Source: an uncultured Clostridia bacterium | GTDB lineage: Bacteria > Bacillota > Clostridia > TANB77 > CAG-508 | NCBI GenBank assembly: GCA_944388665.1 | Contig: CALXJQ010000003.1 | Span: 1-47,095 of the forward strand | Length of the DNA stretch: 47,095 nucleotides | Direction of reading: 5' to 3' | In this document: positions 35,801-43,509 of the stretch, piece after piece | Position numbering within the stretch: the first letter of the stretch is position 1 | Layout: the number at the start of each line of letters is the position of its first letter | Notes under the pieces: generated by a model | What the model saw: the letters and a program-made list of their open reading frames with translations, nothing else | What the model was told of the DNA's origin: nothing | The model's database searches: none | Translations under genes and position numbers: made by a program

Positions 35801-36632
35801 GGTTAAATTTATATCTTCCGACTTTTGCCAAATCATATCTTCTATTATCAAAAAACAAGCCATTAAACAAATTTTTGGCAGCATCTGCAGTTGGCAATTC
35901 TCCTGGTCTTAATTTTTTATAAATTTCTATTAAAGCCTCATCCTGATCTTTAATTGGGTCTTTTGCAATTGTAGCATTTATTAGCTCCTCATCACCAAAT
36001 AACTCTTTTATTTGATTATCAGTTATTACACCAATAGCCCTCAACAATGTAGTTACAGGAACTTTTCTTGTTCTATCAACACGAACCCAGAAAATATCAT
36101 TTCCATCTGTTTCATATTCAAGCCAAGCACCACGAAGTGGCATTACTGTTGATGTGTAAGTCTTTTTTCCAGTTTTTGTATCAAATTCTTCTGCATAGTA
36201 GCATCCAGGTGAACGAACTAACTGGCTTACAACAACCCTTTCCGCACCATTTATTATGAATGTACCACTATCAGTCATCAATGGAAAATCTCCCAAATAA
36301 ATCTCTTGCTCTTTAATTTCTCCTGTTTCACGGTTAATCAACCTAACTTTTACATGTAACCTTGTTGAATAAGTAGCATCTCTTTCCTTAGCTTCTTCTA
36401 AGGTATATTTAGTTTTGTCCTCCATGTAGTAATCGAAAAATTCAAGAACTAAATTTCCAGAATAATCTTCAATTGGCGAAATATCTCTTAAAACTTCTCC
36501 TAATCCCTCTTTTACGAACCAATCATAAGAATCCTTCTGTACTTGAATCAAATTTGGCATCTCAATATAGTCGCCAACCTTTGCGAAATCTTTACGAGAA
36601 GCTTTCTCGTACTTAACTTCTTTAATTTTCAA
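32874..36632 (-). CDS. rpoB: RNA polymerase beta subunit with acidic tail
   Basis: Large subunit of RNA polymerase. The 1252-residue product is canonical to about residue 1165 ([19 protein letters not shown]) and then carries an 85-residue, almost wholly Asp/Glu tail ([14 protein letters not shown] and similar). The rifampicin-binding cluster around residues 480-515 ([20 protein letters not shown]) has the wild-type Asp, His and Ser residues, so no classical resistance change is seen. Start is TTG at 36632 with AAAGGAG upstream. rplJ/rplL, usually directly upstream, are absent; the gene has its own promoter and a leader of about 200 nt. Confidence 0.99.
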   Translation of the reverse strand: MKIKEVKYEKASRKDFAKVGDYIEMPNLIQVQKDSYDWFVKEGLGEVLRDISPIEDYSGNLVLEFFDYYMEDKTKYTLEEAKERDATYSTRLHVKVRLINRETGEIKEQEIYLGDFPLMTDSGTFIINGAERVVVSQLVRSPGCYYAEEFDTKTGKKTYTSTVMPLRGAWLEYETDGNDIFWVRVDRTRKVPVTTLLRAIGVITDNQIKELFGDEELINATIAKDPIKDQDEALIEIYKKLRPGELPTADAAKNLFNGLFFDNRRYDLAKVGRYKFNQKLALSARIKNQVAASDIVDGETGEVFVQAGETITPEVAENIQNSGINTVEIMVNDRKVKVIGNGTVDIHKVLPDVDLSELNFKEFVNYNVLKDIIDHTDKKDLLKVLKERHNELVPKHITTEDMIASVSYLLNLSHNVGKTDDIDHLANRRIRCVGELLQNQFRIGLTRLERVVRERMTIQDLDVVTPQTLINTKPITSAIREFFGSSQLSQFMDQTNPLSELTHKRRISALGPGGLTRERAGFEVRDVHYTHYGRLCPIESPEGPNIGLISALSSFAKINEYGFIETPYRKVDPETHKLTDIVEYMSADVEDNYIIAQAAEPVDEEGRFVNKRIRVRYRNDIIEVDRDRVQYVDVSPKQLVSIAAAMIPFLEHDDAKRALMGANMQRQAVPLMITESPIVGTGIEYRAAKDSGILVLAEDDGTVEKVTGDSITMKYKNGKTVVHKLCKFKRTNGGTCINQRPIVKKGEIVKKGDAIADGPSTSNGEMALGKNVLVAFSTWEGYNYEDAILINERLVKEDVFTSIHIEEYDCECRDTKLGPEEITRDIPNIGDDSLKDLDENGIIRIGAEVRPGDILVGKVTPKGETELTAEERLLRAIFGEKAREVRDTSLRVPHGEAGTIVDVKIFTRENSEELGPGVNQIIRCYIATKRKISVGDKMSGRHGNKGVISRVLPEEDMPFMPDGTPIDILLNPLGVPSRMNLGQVLEVHLGGAAKALGWKVSTPVFDGANEEDVKELLKKAGMSEDGKTILYDGRTGDPFDKPITVGVMYMLKLHHLVDDKIHARSTGPYSLVTQQPLGGKAQFGGQRFGEMEVWALEAYGAAYTLQEMLTVKSDDVVGRVKTYEAIVKGENIPEPGIPESFKVLVKELQSLGLDVRLYTEDNKELELKEDIDDGIEYDPEKDKKILSEDEVIEEGDLDDGYVEESDDADDEDDSLDDGKDELFDDLDDEDDGMLFDNDLAEDNLENDNDEED

Positions 36633-36659
36633 AAAAAACCACTCCTTTAAAAAAATTAA

Positions 36660-36836
36660 GCAGATTTGAAATATAAAAAAACAATTGTTAAAAGAAGTCC
36701 TTCTTGTCTACAATTCATCAACTACTTACATCAGCCTACCTGCTCCTGTATGCCAATATCCGTAGCAACTCCTCATATCCAATTCCTCTTCTTTTACTTT
36801 TACTTTTGAATATAAGTTTTAATTTGCATAAAAATA
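36660..36836 (-). promoter_or_regulatory. rpoB leader region
   Basis: About 200 nt lie between the predicted transcription start and rpoB. It contains GC-rich short blocks (CAGGAGCAGGTAGG) and, nearer the gene, AGAAGGACTTCT then AACAATTGTTTTTTT, a weak hairpin-plus-T tract that could act as an attenuator. It is not recognisably the L10 leader. Function unproven. Confidence 0.35.
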
Positions 36837-36842
36837 TATAAT

Positions 36843-36872
36843 ATAATATCACACTTGTCCTAATAAAGTCAA
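36843..36872 (-). promoter_or_regulatory. rpoBC promoter
   Basis: Minus-strand TTGACT (36872-36867), 18-bp spacer, TATTAT (36848-36843). A REP-like unit lies only 23 bp upstream of the -35. Confidence 0.75.
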
Positions 36873-37210
36873 GTATTTTTCAAAAATTTTTTTAGGTGTT
36901 TTTGGGGACGGAGGAAAAAAACATCTTGAATTCTCGGTTCATTATCCTCATCAAGAACTTCTAAATCAATTTTGTGGCTCCCTTCCAAAAACAAGTTTTT
37001 GAACTCTTTCCACAAAATTGATAAAGAAGTTCTAAGTGAGTCTAATTCACATTCGAACATATTCCTAAAATAATTACATATATCATCAATAAAATTCTTA
37101 TAAATAGAAAAAACGGTGAGCTTTAAAGAACATTTCAAAAGTTTATTTTTTATTAATAATAGCAAAGATAATATGATAAATAATTTTTGAACTTTAAAGA
37201 ACGTCCCCAA
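36869..37210 (-). pseudogene. Doubtful 113-codon frame between REP-like units
   Basis: The frame starts at a TTG inside the type 1 unit (37188-37216) and ends past the type 2 unit (36895-36925), so both its ends are translated palindrome (PQKH at the end). The middle, about 60 codons (DDICNYFRNMFECELDSLRT, then LWKEFKNLFLEGSHKIDLEV), has protein-like composition but no recognised family and no Shine-Dalgarno. It may be a gene relic trapped between two repeat units, or chance. Confidence 0.25.
36895..36925. repeat. REP-like unit, type 2
   Basis: GGTGTTTTT, core GGGGACGGAGG, AAAAAAACATC. It is the inverse of the type 2 copies near 19470 and 24763 and lies just upstream of the rpoB promoter. 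Confidence 0.9.
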
Positions 37211-37216
37211 AGTTCA
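37188..37216. repeat. REP-like unit, type 1
   Basis: TGAACTTT/AAAGTTCA stems with core AAAGAACGTCCCC. Its GGGGACG faces that of the type 2 unit 262 bp away, so the two bound a 322-bp segment in inverted orientation. Confidence 0.9.
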
Positions 37217-37263
37217 CTAAAAAAATATGCTCTAAATGCTGAAAAATAAAGGAAAAATGAAGA

Positions 37264-37292
37264 TGAACTTTAAGGAACGTCCCTAAAGTTCA
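37264..37292. repeat. REP-like unit, type 1, overlapping a stop codon
   Basis: TGAACTTT/AAAGTTCA stems, core AAGGAACGTCCCT. The last three bases of the unit are the TGA stop of the AI-2E family gene. On the plus strand it is followed by seven T. Confidence 0.92.
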
Positions 37293-38411
37293 TTTTTTTG
37301 AAAGTTTATATTCAACGTAATCTTCGACTAGTATTTTTATAACTGCAATTGCTGGAACTGCCAAAAACATGCCAAGTATGCCAAAGTATGCACCGCCAAC
37401 TGTTACAGCAAAGATTACTAATAGTGGGCTTATTTTTAATGATTGGCCAATTATTTTTGGATTGATTATGTTTGCATCTATTTGTTGCAAAATTATTACT
37501 ACAATAATCATCCAAATTGTTTTGCTTAATCCACCTGTAATTAATGTGATAATTGCAGCTATTACGCACGCTATAATTGCGCCGAAATATGGAATCATGT
37601 TAAATATTCCTATTAAAAATCCTAGTAATGGAGCATATTTAACTTGCATTATTGTCAATGCGATTGTTACCAAAATGCCTACTATTACTGCATCTAAAAA
37701 CTGACTAGCTATAAATTTGAAAAATATTTCATTTGAATTGTCAAAGTACTTGTCTAAATTTTTATATGTTCTTTCTTTGAAAAGTGCCTCTGACAATCTT
37801 TTTAAGAATCTTATTATTTTTGATCTTTCTGCTAATATGTATACAGAAACAACAACTGCAACAAATATATCAAATAGACTTGTAACAGCTGATATTGCAT
37901 TTTCAATATATGACAATACCTTATCTACTTGGAAATATTGCTTAATATCTATCCCCTGTATGCTTTTTATGGCATCATTGACTATGTCTCCTTTTAGCCA
38001 AGAATTTTCTGGTAAATCGTTATATTTTTGTATTGCTAGTTCAAAATAGTGTTGAATGTTATTAACTAGGTCTGTTATACTTTCAGCCACAACAGGTATG
38101 ATAAAGTTCATCAAAATTAGTATTATTAAAAATATTATTAAATAAACAGCAAAAATTCCAAGGGCCCTAGCTCTTTTTGAGATAAATTTTAATTTACATT
38201 TTTTGAAGGCTCCTTCAAATTTTCTACATGGCAAATATAGCAAATATGCTATAAACACTCCTGAAAAGAATGGTGCCATTATTTCAAAGAACTTAGTCAC
38301 CACGTTTTTCACACCACTAAAGTCCCCTAGTGCTTTATATACAACTATTACAGCTACAGCTAGTACAAACCAATATAGCCACTTTTTCCAATGACTTTTT
38401 ATTTCACTCAT
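37290..38411 (-). CDS. AI-2E family transporter (YtvI/PerM-like)
   Basis: Polytopic membrane protein, substrate uncertain; members include autoinducer-2 exporters, Na+/H+ antiporters and the sporulation protein YtvI. The 373-residue product has about eight hydrophobic segments (two near the N-terminus, 60-120, a large loop 110-200, then 200-360), with the family motif GFLIGIFNMIPYFGAIIA and the ending GILGMFLAVPAIAVIKIL. ATG at 38411 has AAAGGGGG upstream. 13 bp after xth in the same direction. Its stop codon is supplied by a REP-like unit. Confidence 0.88.
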   Translation of the reverse strand: MSEIKSHWKKWLYWFVLAVAVIVVYKALGDFSGVKNVVTKFFEIMAPFFSGVFIAYLLYLPCRKFEGAFKKCKLKFISKRARALGIFAVYLIIFLIILILMNFIIPVVAESITDLVNNIQHYFELAIQKYNDLPENSWLKGDIVNDAIKSIQGIDIKQYFQVDKVLSYIENAISAVTSLFDIFVAVVVSVYILAERSKIIRFLKRLSEALFKERTYKNLDKYFDNSNEIFFKFIASQFLDAVIVGILVTIALTIMQVKYAPLLGFLIGIFNMIPYFGAIIACVIAAIITLITGGLSKTIWMIIVVIILQQIDANIINPKIIGQSLKISPLLVIFAVTVGGAYFGILGMFLAVPAIAVIKILVEDYVEYKLSKK

Positions 38412-38424
38412 CAGATTTCCCCCT

Positions 38425-39180
38425 TTACAAAGAAATTTCTAATCCGATTGGGCAATGGTCGCTTCCCATAATTTCTGGATAAATTTCAGCATTCTGTATT
38501 TTATTTGCAATATCTTTTGAAACTATAAAGTAGTCAATTCTCCACCCTATATTTTTTTCTCTAGCTCGTCCCATGTAAGACCACCAACTATATGCATCTA
38601 CTTTATCTGGATATAGGTATCTAAATGAATCTACAAAGCCTGCATTTAACAATTCTGTCATTTTTTCTCTTTCTTCATCTGTAAAACCTGCATTTCCTCT
38701 ATTTGATTTTGGATTTTTTAGGTCAATCTCTTCATGTGCAACATTCAAATCTCCACACATTATGACAGGCTTTGTTTTATTCAGCTGCAATAAATATTTT
38801 CTTATTTCATCTTCCCACACTTGCCTATATGCTAGTCGCTCTAATTCCCTTTTAGAATTTGGAGTATATATATTTACCATATAAAATTTCTCAAATTCAA
38901 GCGTTATAACTCTTCCTTCTTTGTCATGCTCAGGGATTCCAATTCCATAGCTAATGGCATTTGGCTTTTCTTTACTAAAAATAGCAGTACCTGAATATCC
39001 TTTTTTCTCAGCACTGTTCCAATAACTTTGGTATCCCTCAAAATTCAATTCAATTTGCCCAGGCTGACACTTAGTTTCTTGTATACAAAAAATATCTGCA
39101 TCAGCACTTTTAAAAAAATCACTAAAGCCTTTATTAACACATGCTCTTATTCCATTTACATTCCAAGATATTAACTTCAA
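38425..39180 (-). CDS. xth: Exodeoxyribonuclease III / AP endonuclease
   Basis: Cleaves abasic sites and trims 3' ends in base excision repair. The 251-residue product has KLISWNVNGIRAC at the start, FCIQETKC (Glu35, metal ligand), GDLNVAHEEIDL and the terminal GSDHCPIGLE with the catalytic Asp-His. The frame runs back to 39264 through the REP-like array, but AAGGAG is 10 nt before the TTG at 39180, which gives the standard start and length. The extended N-terminus would be translated palindrome. Confidence 0.95.
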   Translation of the reverse strand: MKLISWNVNGIRACVNKGFSDFFKSADADIFCIQETKCQPGQIELNFEGYQSYWNSAEKKGYSGTAIFSKEKPNAISYGIGIPEHDKEGRVITLEFEKFYMVNIYTPNSKRELERLAYRQVWEDEIRKYLLQLNKTKPVIMCGDLNVAHEEIDLKNPKSNRGNAGFTDEEREKMTELLNAGFVDSFRYLYPDKVDAYSWWSYMGRAREKNIGWRIDYFIVSKDIANKIQNAEIYPEIMGSDHCPIGLEISL

Positions 39181-39199
39181 TTTATTTTCTCTCCTTTTC

Positions 39200-39301
39200 T
39201 GAACTTTGGGGACGTTCCTTTTTGGCACAAAAAAGATGTTTTTTTCCTCCGTCCCCAAAAACACCCAAAAAATGAACTTTAAGGAACGTCCCTAAAGTTC
39301 A
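39200..39301. repeat. REP-like triplet with a chimeric unit
   Basis: Three elements: 39200-39228 joins a type 1 left stem and core (TGAACTTT, GGGGACGTTCC) to a type 3 right stem (TTTTTGGCA); 39235-39265 is type 2 (core CCTCCGTCCCC); 39273-39301 is type 1 (core AAGGAACGTCCCT). The array fills the xth / yabE-like spacer. Confidence 0.92.
39267..39301 (-). terminator. REP-like unit acting as probable terminator of the yabE-like gene
   Basis: Read on the minus strand, the type 1 unit (39301-39273) folds into a 12-bp stem with G.U pairs and is followed at once by TTTTTT (39272-39267), 13 bp after the yabE-like stop. This is the architecture of an intrinsic terminator. Confidence 0.65.
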
Positions 39302-39313
39302 TTTGTGCACATT

Positions 39314-40261
39314 TTAGTTTACTACAGTAACTGGTAAATACCTTACGCCCCATTGTATTGCTTCTGTTTTTGAATTTACAAATATATCAAGTTTGTTGCC
39401 TTTTATTGCTCCACCTCTATCTTCAACTGTATAGATATGACCGCCTATATTTAATTTTGTTCCAAATGCAAATTGTGAAGATGCAGCAACTGTTCTGCCT
39501 TGAACTGGCTTTGTACCTGAAGCTGTTCTTCCTGTGCCTGAGCCTTCTGCTAAAGTGTATGCTGTTATTTTAAATACTGTACCTCCGGCATTTGCACTGG
39601 TATTTATACTACTAGTTAATGAACTTGATGTTCTAGGTAAACTCATTGACCTTGATGTTGCCTTTTTGCTAATTTGGACTATTTTATCAACAGGTTCTTG
39701 AACTATTTTTTCTGATAAAACAGTTCTTTCTATCTCTTGATTATTTTGATATTTTACTTTATATGTTATTTCTTTTAAGCCTTCTTTTCCTTCTTGTAGT
39801 ACCTTGCTTGTTGTATTTCCATCACTTGCCACTGAATTTTTTGTAATTGTTTCATAAGGTATAGCCTCTTGCTCTACAATTATTTTTTCCGTAATAGGTG
39901 CATAGTTTTCTAGCAATTGATCTAATGTAGTCTGTGTACCTTCCTCAGAAATTTTAGCTATTTGAACTTCATTATATGACTTGTCTGTTATTTTGATGCT
40001 TTGACCTGCTGTAACTTCAGCATCCAAGTCTGGTATTGTCTTTTGATTTTCGTCTAAAATTATATTATTTTCCTTCAAAATGTCTGACACCTTTGTTTTT
40101 GATGTCAAAGCTGTCATTTCATAACCATTTTCCAATGTTATTTTTACATCATTTAATTTTGTGTTTACTGCCATAACTCCTATTCCTGAAATAAGAATTA
40201 GGATAACACTAATGCATATTATTTTCATTATAGAAATCGAAGCTTTTTCTTCTTTTTTCAT
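39314..40261 (-). CDS. YabE-like cell-wall protein (DUF348, G5, 3D domains)
   Basis: Secreted or membrane-anchored peptidoglycan-active protein. The 315-residue product has a membrane anchor/signal (about 12-31), a DUF348 module (about 36-75), a G5 domain (about 122-198), a Ser-rich linker and a 3D domain (about 228-315) with the conserved Asp residues in VEDRGGAIKGNKLDIF (Asp281, Asp292). The 3D domain has the double-psi barrel fold of MltA-type lytic transglycosylases; family members (YabE, Rpf-like Sps) act on walls in stationary phase or germination. Only one DUF348 copy is seen, fewer than in YabE. Consensus promoter and AGGAGG upstream. Confidence 0.9.
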   Translation of the reverse strand: MKKEEKASISIMKIICISVILILISGIGVMAVNTKLNDVKITLENGYEMTALTSKTKVSDILKENNIILDENQKTIPDLDAEVTAGQSIKITDKSYNEVQIAKISEEGTQTTLDQLLENYAPITEKIIVEQEAIPYETITKNSVASDGNTTSKVLQEGKEGLKEITYKVKYQNNQEIERTVLSEKIVQEPVDKIVQISKKATSRSMSLPRTSSSLTSSINTSANAGGTVFKITAYTLAEGSGTGRTASGTKPVQGRTVAASSQFAFGTKLNIGGHIYTVEDRGGAIKGNKLDIFVNSKTEAIQWGVRYLPVTVVN

Positions 40262-40297
40262 AATAAATTTATTACCTCCTTTTTTGGCAACAATTAA

Positions 40298-40326
40298 ATT
40301 ATACTATTTTTTTCTTTTCTTGTCAA
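40298..40326 (-). promoter_or_regulatory. Promoter of the yabE-like gene (full consensus)
   Basis: Minus-strand TTGACA (40326-40321), 17 bp, TATAAT (40303-40298). Confidence 0.9.
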
Positions 40327-40537
40327 ATTTATGAAAATCCTTATATTATAGTATATGCATAATTTTTCCAGATATAACCATTTTGATGAACTTGTCTCAT
40401 TTCAACACATATAGTTATTTTTTAATAATTTTTTTTTAAATATTACATATTTTTCACAAATTCTACACAAAATTGTTGTATAAGTTTAATTAATATGTTA
40501 TTATCTAATCGTATATAATATATATAAAAAATATTTA

Positions 40538-40591
40538 GTTGCTTGCTACAGCATTGTGTTTTTTACACTTGCTGGGCGTACTTACAGCAAC
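40538..40591 (+). promoter_or_regulatory. Structured leader before lemA
   Basis: GTTGC (40538-40542) pairs with GCAAC (40587-40591); inside, CAGCA (40549-40553) pairs with TGCTG (40570-40574) and GTGT with ACAC around a T6 loop. The single-stranded GGCGTACTTA segment lies between the two helices, and GGAGG follows 8 nt after the outer helix. The density of GC here, unlike its flanks, suggests a folded RNA. No riboswitch class is recognised. Confidence 0.4.
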
Positions 40592-40609
40592 GGAAATGGA
40601 GGTTTATAT

Positions 40610-41161
40610 ATGGGTTGGATTATACTTGCAATTGTTGTAATTGTTGTTATTGCTGTCATTGCAATGTACAATAGTTTAGTTCAAAGTAAAATTAAAGTTG
40701 ACAATGCATGGAGCCAAATTGATGTTCAATTGCAAAGAAGATTTGATTTGATTCCTAACTTCGTAGAAACTGTTAAAGGTTATATGACACATGAAAAATC
40801 AACATTTGAAAAAATTGCAGAACTTAGAACTTCATGGGCTAACAGCCAAACTGTAGCAGAAAAAGCTTCTATTGATAATCAATTATCAGATGCTTTAAAA
40901 ACAATTATGGCTGTATCTGAAGGTTATCCTGAGTTAAAAGCTAATCAAAACTTTTCAGAGCTATCTGAAGAATTAAGAAATACAGAAAATAAAATTTCTT
41001 TTGCTAGACAATTTTACAATGATACTGTAACTGCTTACAACACAAAATTAGAAGTATTTCCTTCTAACATAATTGCTGGAATTTTTAAATTTAAACCACG
41101 TGATTTGTTTGAAGCAGAAAATGACGAAGCTAGAAAAAATGTAAAAGTAAATTTTAATTAG
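40610..41161 (+). CDS. lemA: LemA family protein
   Basis: Membrane-anchored helical-bundle protein of unclear role, often paired with HtpX. The 183-residue product has one N-terminal membrane segment (about 3-23), then YNSLVQSKIKVDNAWSQIDV, QLQRRFDLIPNFVETVKGY and RQFYNDTVTAYNTKLEVFPSN, all LemA hallmarks. The frame extends to 40556, but GGAGG is 7 nt before the ATG at 40610, giving the normal start. Forms a unit with htpX 14 bp downstream. Confidence 0.95.
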   Translation: MGWIILAIVVIVVIAVIAMYNSLVQSKIKVDNAWSQIDVQLQRRFDLIPNFVETVKGYMTHEKSTFEKIAELRTSWANSQTVAEKASIDNQLSDALKTIMAVSEGYPELKANQNFSELSEELRNTENKISFARQFYNDTVTAYNTKLEVFPSNIIAGIFKFKPRDLFEAENDEARKNVKVNFN

Positions 41162-41175
41162 AGATTGGAGTAAAA

Positions 41176-42081
41176 ATGTTTAAAAGTATCAAGAAAAACA
41201 AAATAGAGTCTGGCGTTATTGTTGGAATTTTTATTCTTGTCATCACATTAATCGTATATTTTATATGTAATGCATTAAATTTAGGATATCTTTCAATAGT
41301 AATTGCTTTAATAATCTCTATAGCATCAGCTTGGGGCTCTTACTATTATAGTGACAGAATTGTTCTTTCTATGAGCAATGCCAGACCTGCTACTAAAGAA
41401 GAGGATCAAAAATTAGTAAATATTTTAGACGCTTTGATGCTAGCTGCCGGCTTACCATCAAAGCCTAGATTATACGTTGTAGATGACCCTCAGCCTAATG
41501 CTTTTGCTACTGGAAGGAATCCTCAAAATGCTGTAATATGCGTCACAACTGGCTTACTTGAAAAACTAGATTATTACGAGCTTGAAGGAGTTATTGCACA
41601 TGAAATGAGCCACATTAGAAACTATGATATTTTGCTTAGTTGTGTAGTGTCTGTGATGGTCGGTTTTATAGTAATGTTAGCAGACATGTTTTCTAGGCTA
41701 CTTTTCTGGGGTGGACTAAGTGACAATGATAATGACCGTGGCAATGGAAATGTTATTTTAATGTTAATAGGTCTAGTTTGTTTGATTCTTTCTCCGATAT
41801 TTGGTACACTTATGCAACTTGCACTTTCAAGGAAAAGAGAATTTTTAGCTGACAGCACTGCCGTAGAATTTACCCGTAATCCAGAGGGACTAATTTCAGC
41901 ATTAGAAAAGCTCGAGGCAGACCCTAATCAATTGGCTACCGCTAACAGCGCTACAGCCAACATGTACATCGTCAGTCCATTCAAAAGCAACACCAAAGAA
42001 GGTAAGAAAAAGCGTTCCAGCATCTGGTCTACGCACCCAAGCACCGAAGCCAGAATTGAAGCTTTACGAAAACTAGAATGA
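41176..42081 (+). CDS. htpX: M48 membrane zinc protease HtpX
   Basis: Inner-membrane quality-control protease. The 301-residue product has membrane segments at about 14-33, 38-57, 152-172 and 192-216, HEMSH (142-146) as the zinc motif and Glu222 in SRKREFLAD as third ligand, plus the terminal STHPSTEARIEAL. ATG at 41176 has TTGGAG upstream. The lemA-htpX pairing is widespread and suggests joint function. Confidence 0.96.
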   Translation: MFKSIKKNKIESGVIVGIFILVITLIVYFICNALNLGYLSIVIALIISIASAWGSYYYSDRIVLSMSNARPATKEEDQKLVNILDALMLAAGLPSKPRLYVVDDPQPNAFATGRNPQNAVICVTTGLLEKLDYYELEGVIAHEMSHIRNYDILLSCVVSVMVGFIVMLADMFSRLLFWGGLSDNDNDRGNGNVILMLIGLVCLILSPIFGTLMQLALSRKREFLADSTAVEFTRNPEGLISALEKLEADPNQLATANSATANMYIVSPFKSNTKEGKKKRSSIWSTHPSTEARIEALRKLE

Positions 42082-42097
42082 ACTTGATGTTTGAGGG

Positions 42098-42175
42098 ATG
42101 TTTTTGGGGACGGTGTTTTTGGGGACGGAGGAAAAAAACATCTTTGTTGCCATCAGGGACGTACCTTTTTGGCAA
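42098..42175. repeat. REP-like array, types 2 and 3, before acpS
   Basis: A partial type 2 unit (42098-42114, ending GGGGACGG), a full type 2 unit (42112-42142, core GGGGACGGAGG) in tandem, and a type 3 unit (42147-42175, core AGGGACGTACC). It ends 28 bp before the acpS start. Confidence 0.9.
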
Positions 42176-42203
42176 TTTTTGTATTGATGGGAAGTTATGA
42201 AAA

Positions 42204-42590
42204 ATGAAGATACTTTGTGGAACAGATATTATTGAAATCAATCGTGTAAAAGATAGCATTAAGCAAGTAGGCGATAGATTTTTGCAAAAAGTGTACACTA
42301 AAAATGAAATTGAATATTGCGAAAGTAAAAAAGTCCAGAAATATCAGCACTATGCTGCTAGATTCGCCGCAAAAGAAGCAACGTTCAAGGCTATTTCTGG
42401 GCTAATTTCTAAATATGATATTTCTTGGAATGATATAGAAGTACTGAATGATGAAAATGGCAGACCTTACTTAAATTTGCTTGGGAAGGCAAAGGGAAAA
42501 ATTATACCTAAAATTAATAGTATAGATATTACAATTTCTCACTGCAAAGAATATGCTGTTGCAAATGTAGTGATATTATTAAATGACTAG
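42204..42590 (+). CDS. acpS: Holo-acyl carrier protein synthase
   Basis: Transfers 4'-phosphopantetheine from CoA to the ACP serine. The 128-residue product has GTDIIEINRV (Asp8) and FAAKEATFKA (Glu58), the metal-binding pair of AcpS, and the ISHCKEYAVANVV tail. Length is typical. The Shine-Dalgarno is weak (GGGAAG). It lies after a REP-like array that separates it from htpX, so its promoter is uncertain. Its substrate acpP is at the other end of the window. Confidence 0.95.
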   Translation: MKILCGTDIIEINRVKDSIKQVGDRFLQKVYTKNEIEYCESKKVQKYQHYAARFAAKEATFKAISGLISKYDISWNDIEVLNDENGRPYLNLLGKAKGKIIPKINSIDITISHCKEYAVANVVILLND

Positions 42591-42649
42591 CATTAGTTTT
42601 AGTGCTAATAGTATAGTGCAATAATATTATTTATTTTGGAGGCGGAAAA

Positions 42650-43447
42650 ATGGAATTTTTTGATAGTCACGCTCATTTGGATGATGCAAAGTTCGATTCA
42701 GATAGAGAAAAATTAATTGATGAAATTTATAAATCTGGCGTTACAAAGCTAGTATCAGCAGGATACAGCTTAGAAGGGTCCAAAAAAGGCGTCGAGCTCG
42801 CCAATAAATATGATTTTATTTATACAACAAGTGGCATTTCCCCAAATGATGTTCCAGAGGGCGACGATTTTCCACAATTAGAGAACAATTTGTGGAAAAC
42901 TTTAACAAAAATAAAAGATTTAGCAAAACAAAATTCTAAAGTTGTTGCTATAGGAGAAATTGGCTTAGATTATTATTGGAATAAAGAAAATAAAGACTTA
43001 CAAAAGCTGGCTTTTACAGCCCAAATTGACATCGCAAATGAACTAAATTTGCCAATTGTAATACACACTAGGGAAGCTGTGATGGACACGCTTCAGATTC
43101 TGAAAGAACACCCTGTAAATCAAAAAGGAGTATTTCACTGTTGCCCTTTAAACAGAGAATTAGTAAAAGAGGCCCTAAAGCTAGACTTTTTCATTTCTTT
43201 TGCTGGCCCAGTGACATTCAAAAATTCAAAAAATGCCAATGAAATCGTTAATCTAGTGCCACTAGACCACATTTTAATTGAAACAGATAGTCCTTACCTA
43301 TCCCCTGAACCATTAAGAGGCAGAAGAAATGACTCAAGAAATGTAAAATATATTGCACAAAAAATCGCAGACTTTAGAGGAATTTCCTTAGAAAAAGTGG
43401 CACAAATAACATATCAAAATGCGAAAAAAATATTTAAAATTTCTTAA
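42650..43447 (+). CDS. tatD: TatD family metal-dependent hydrolase
   Basis: TIM-barrel deoxyribonuclease-type hydrolase. The 265-residue product shows the full metal set: SHAHLD (His7, His9), GEIGLDYY (Glu103), VIHTREA (His139), FHCCP (His163) and ETDSPYL (Asp213), ending with the usual GISLEKVAQITYQNAKKIF. Start ATG has GGAGG 7 nt upstream. 59 bp after acpS, likely co-transcribed. Family members act in DNA repair or tRNA turnover; the precise role is open. Confidence 0.96.
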   Translation: MEFFDSHAHLDDAKFDSDREKLIDEIYKSGVTKLVSAGYSLEGSKKGVELANKYDFIYTTSGISPNDVPEGDDFPQLENNLWKTLTKIKDLAKQNSKVVAIGEIGLDYYWNKENKDLQKLAFTAQIDIANELNLPIVIHTREAVMDTLQILKEHPVNQKGVFHCCPLNRELVKEALKLDFFISFAGPVTFKNSKNANEIVNLVPLDHILIETDSPYLSPEPLRGRRNDSRNVKYIAQKIADFRGISLEKVAQITYQNAKKIFKIS

Positions 43448-43448
43448 A

Positions 43449-43509
43449 CGAACTTTGGGGACGTTCCCCAAAGTTCAAGATGCTTTTTTCCTCCGTCCCC
43501 AAAAACACC
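43449..43509. repeat. REP-like pair between convergent genes
   Basis: A perfectly symmetric type 1 unit (43449-43477, GGGGACGTTCCCC) and a type 2 unit (43479-43509, core CCTCCGTCCCC). It fills the whole gap between the tatD stop and the stop of the minus-strand gene, and may serve as a terminator for both. Confidence 0.93.

Larger units (their letters stand above)
40262..40609. other. Divergent spacer between yabE-like gene and lemA
   Basis: 348 bp, very A/T-rich. It holds the yabE-like promoter on the minus strand, an undefined A/T-rich stretch (40330-40530) with TATAAT-like blocks near 40515 that may serve lemA but lack a good -35, and a folded leader before lemA. No REP-like unit is present here. 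Confidence 0.8.

Noticed and set aside
36660-36836. L10 leader upstream of rpoB
   Set aside because: rplJ is absent and the characteristic leader motifs are not recognisable.
39181-39264. N-terminal extension of exonuclease III to 39264
   Set aside because: It translates the REP-like array; a Shine-Dalgarno and standard family start favour TTG at 39180.
40538-40591. Known riboswitch class before lemA
   Set aside because: No consensus of the classes I can recall fits; retained only as an unnamed leader structure.
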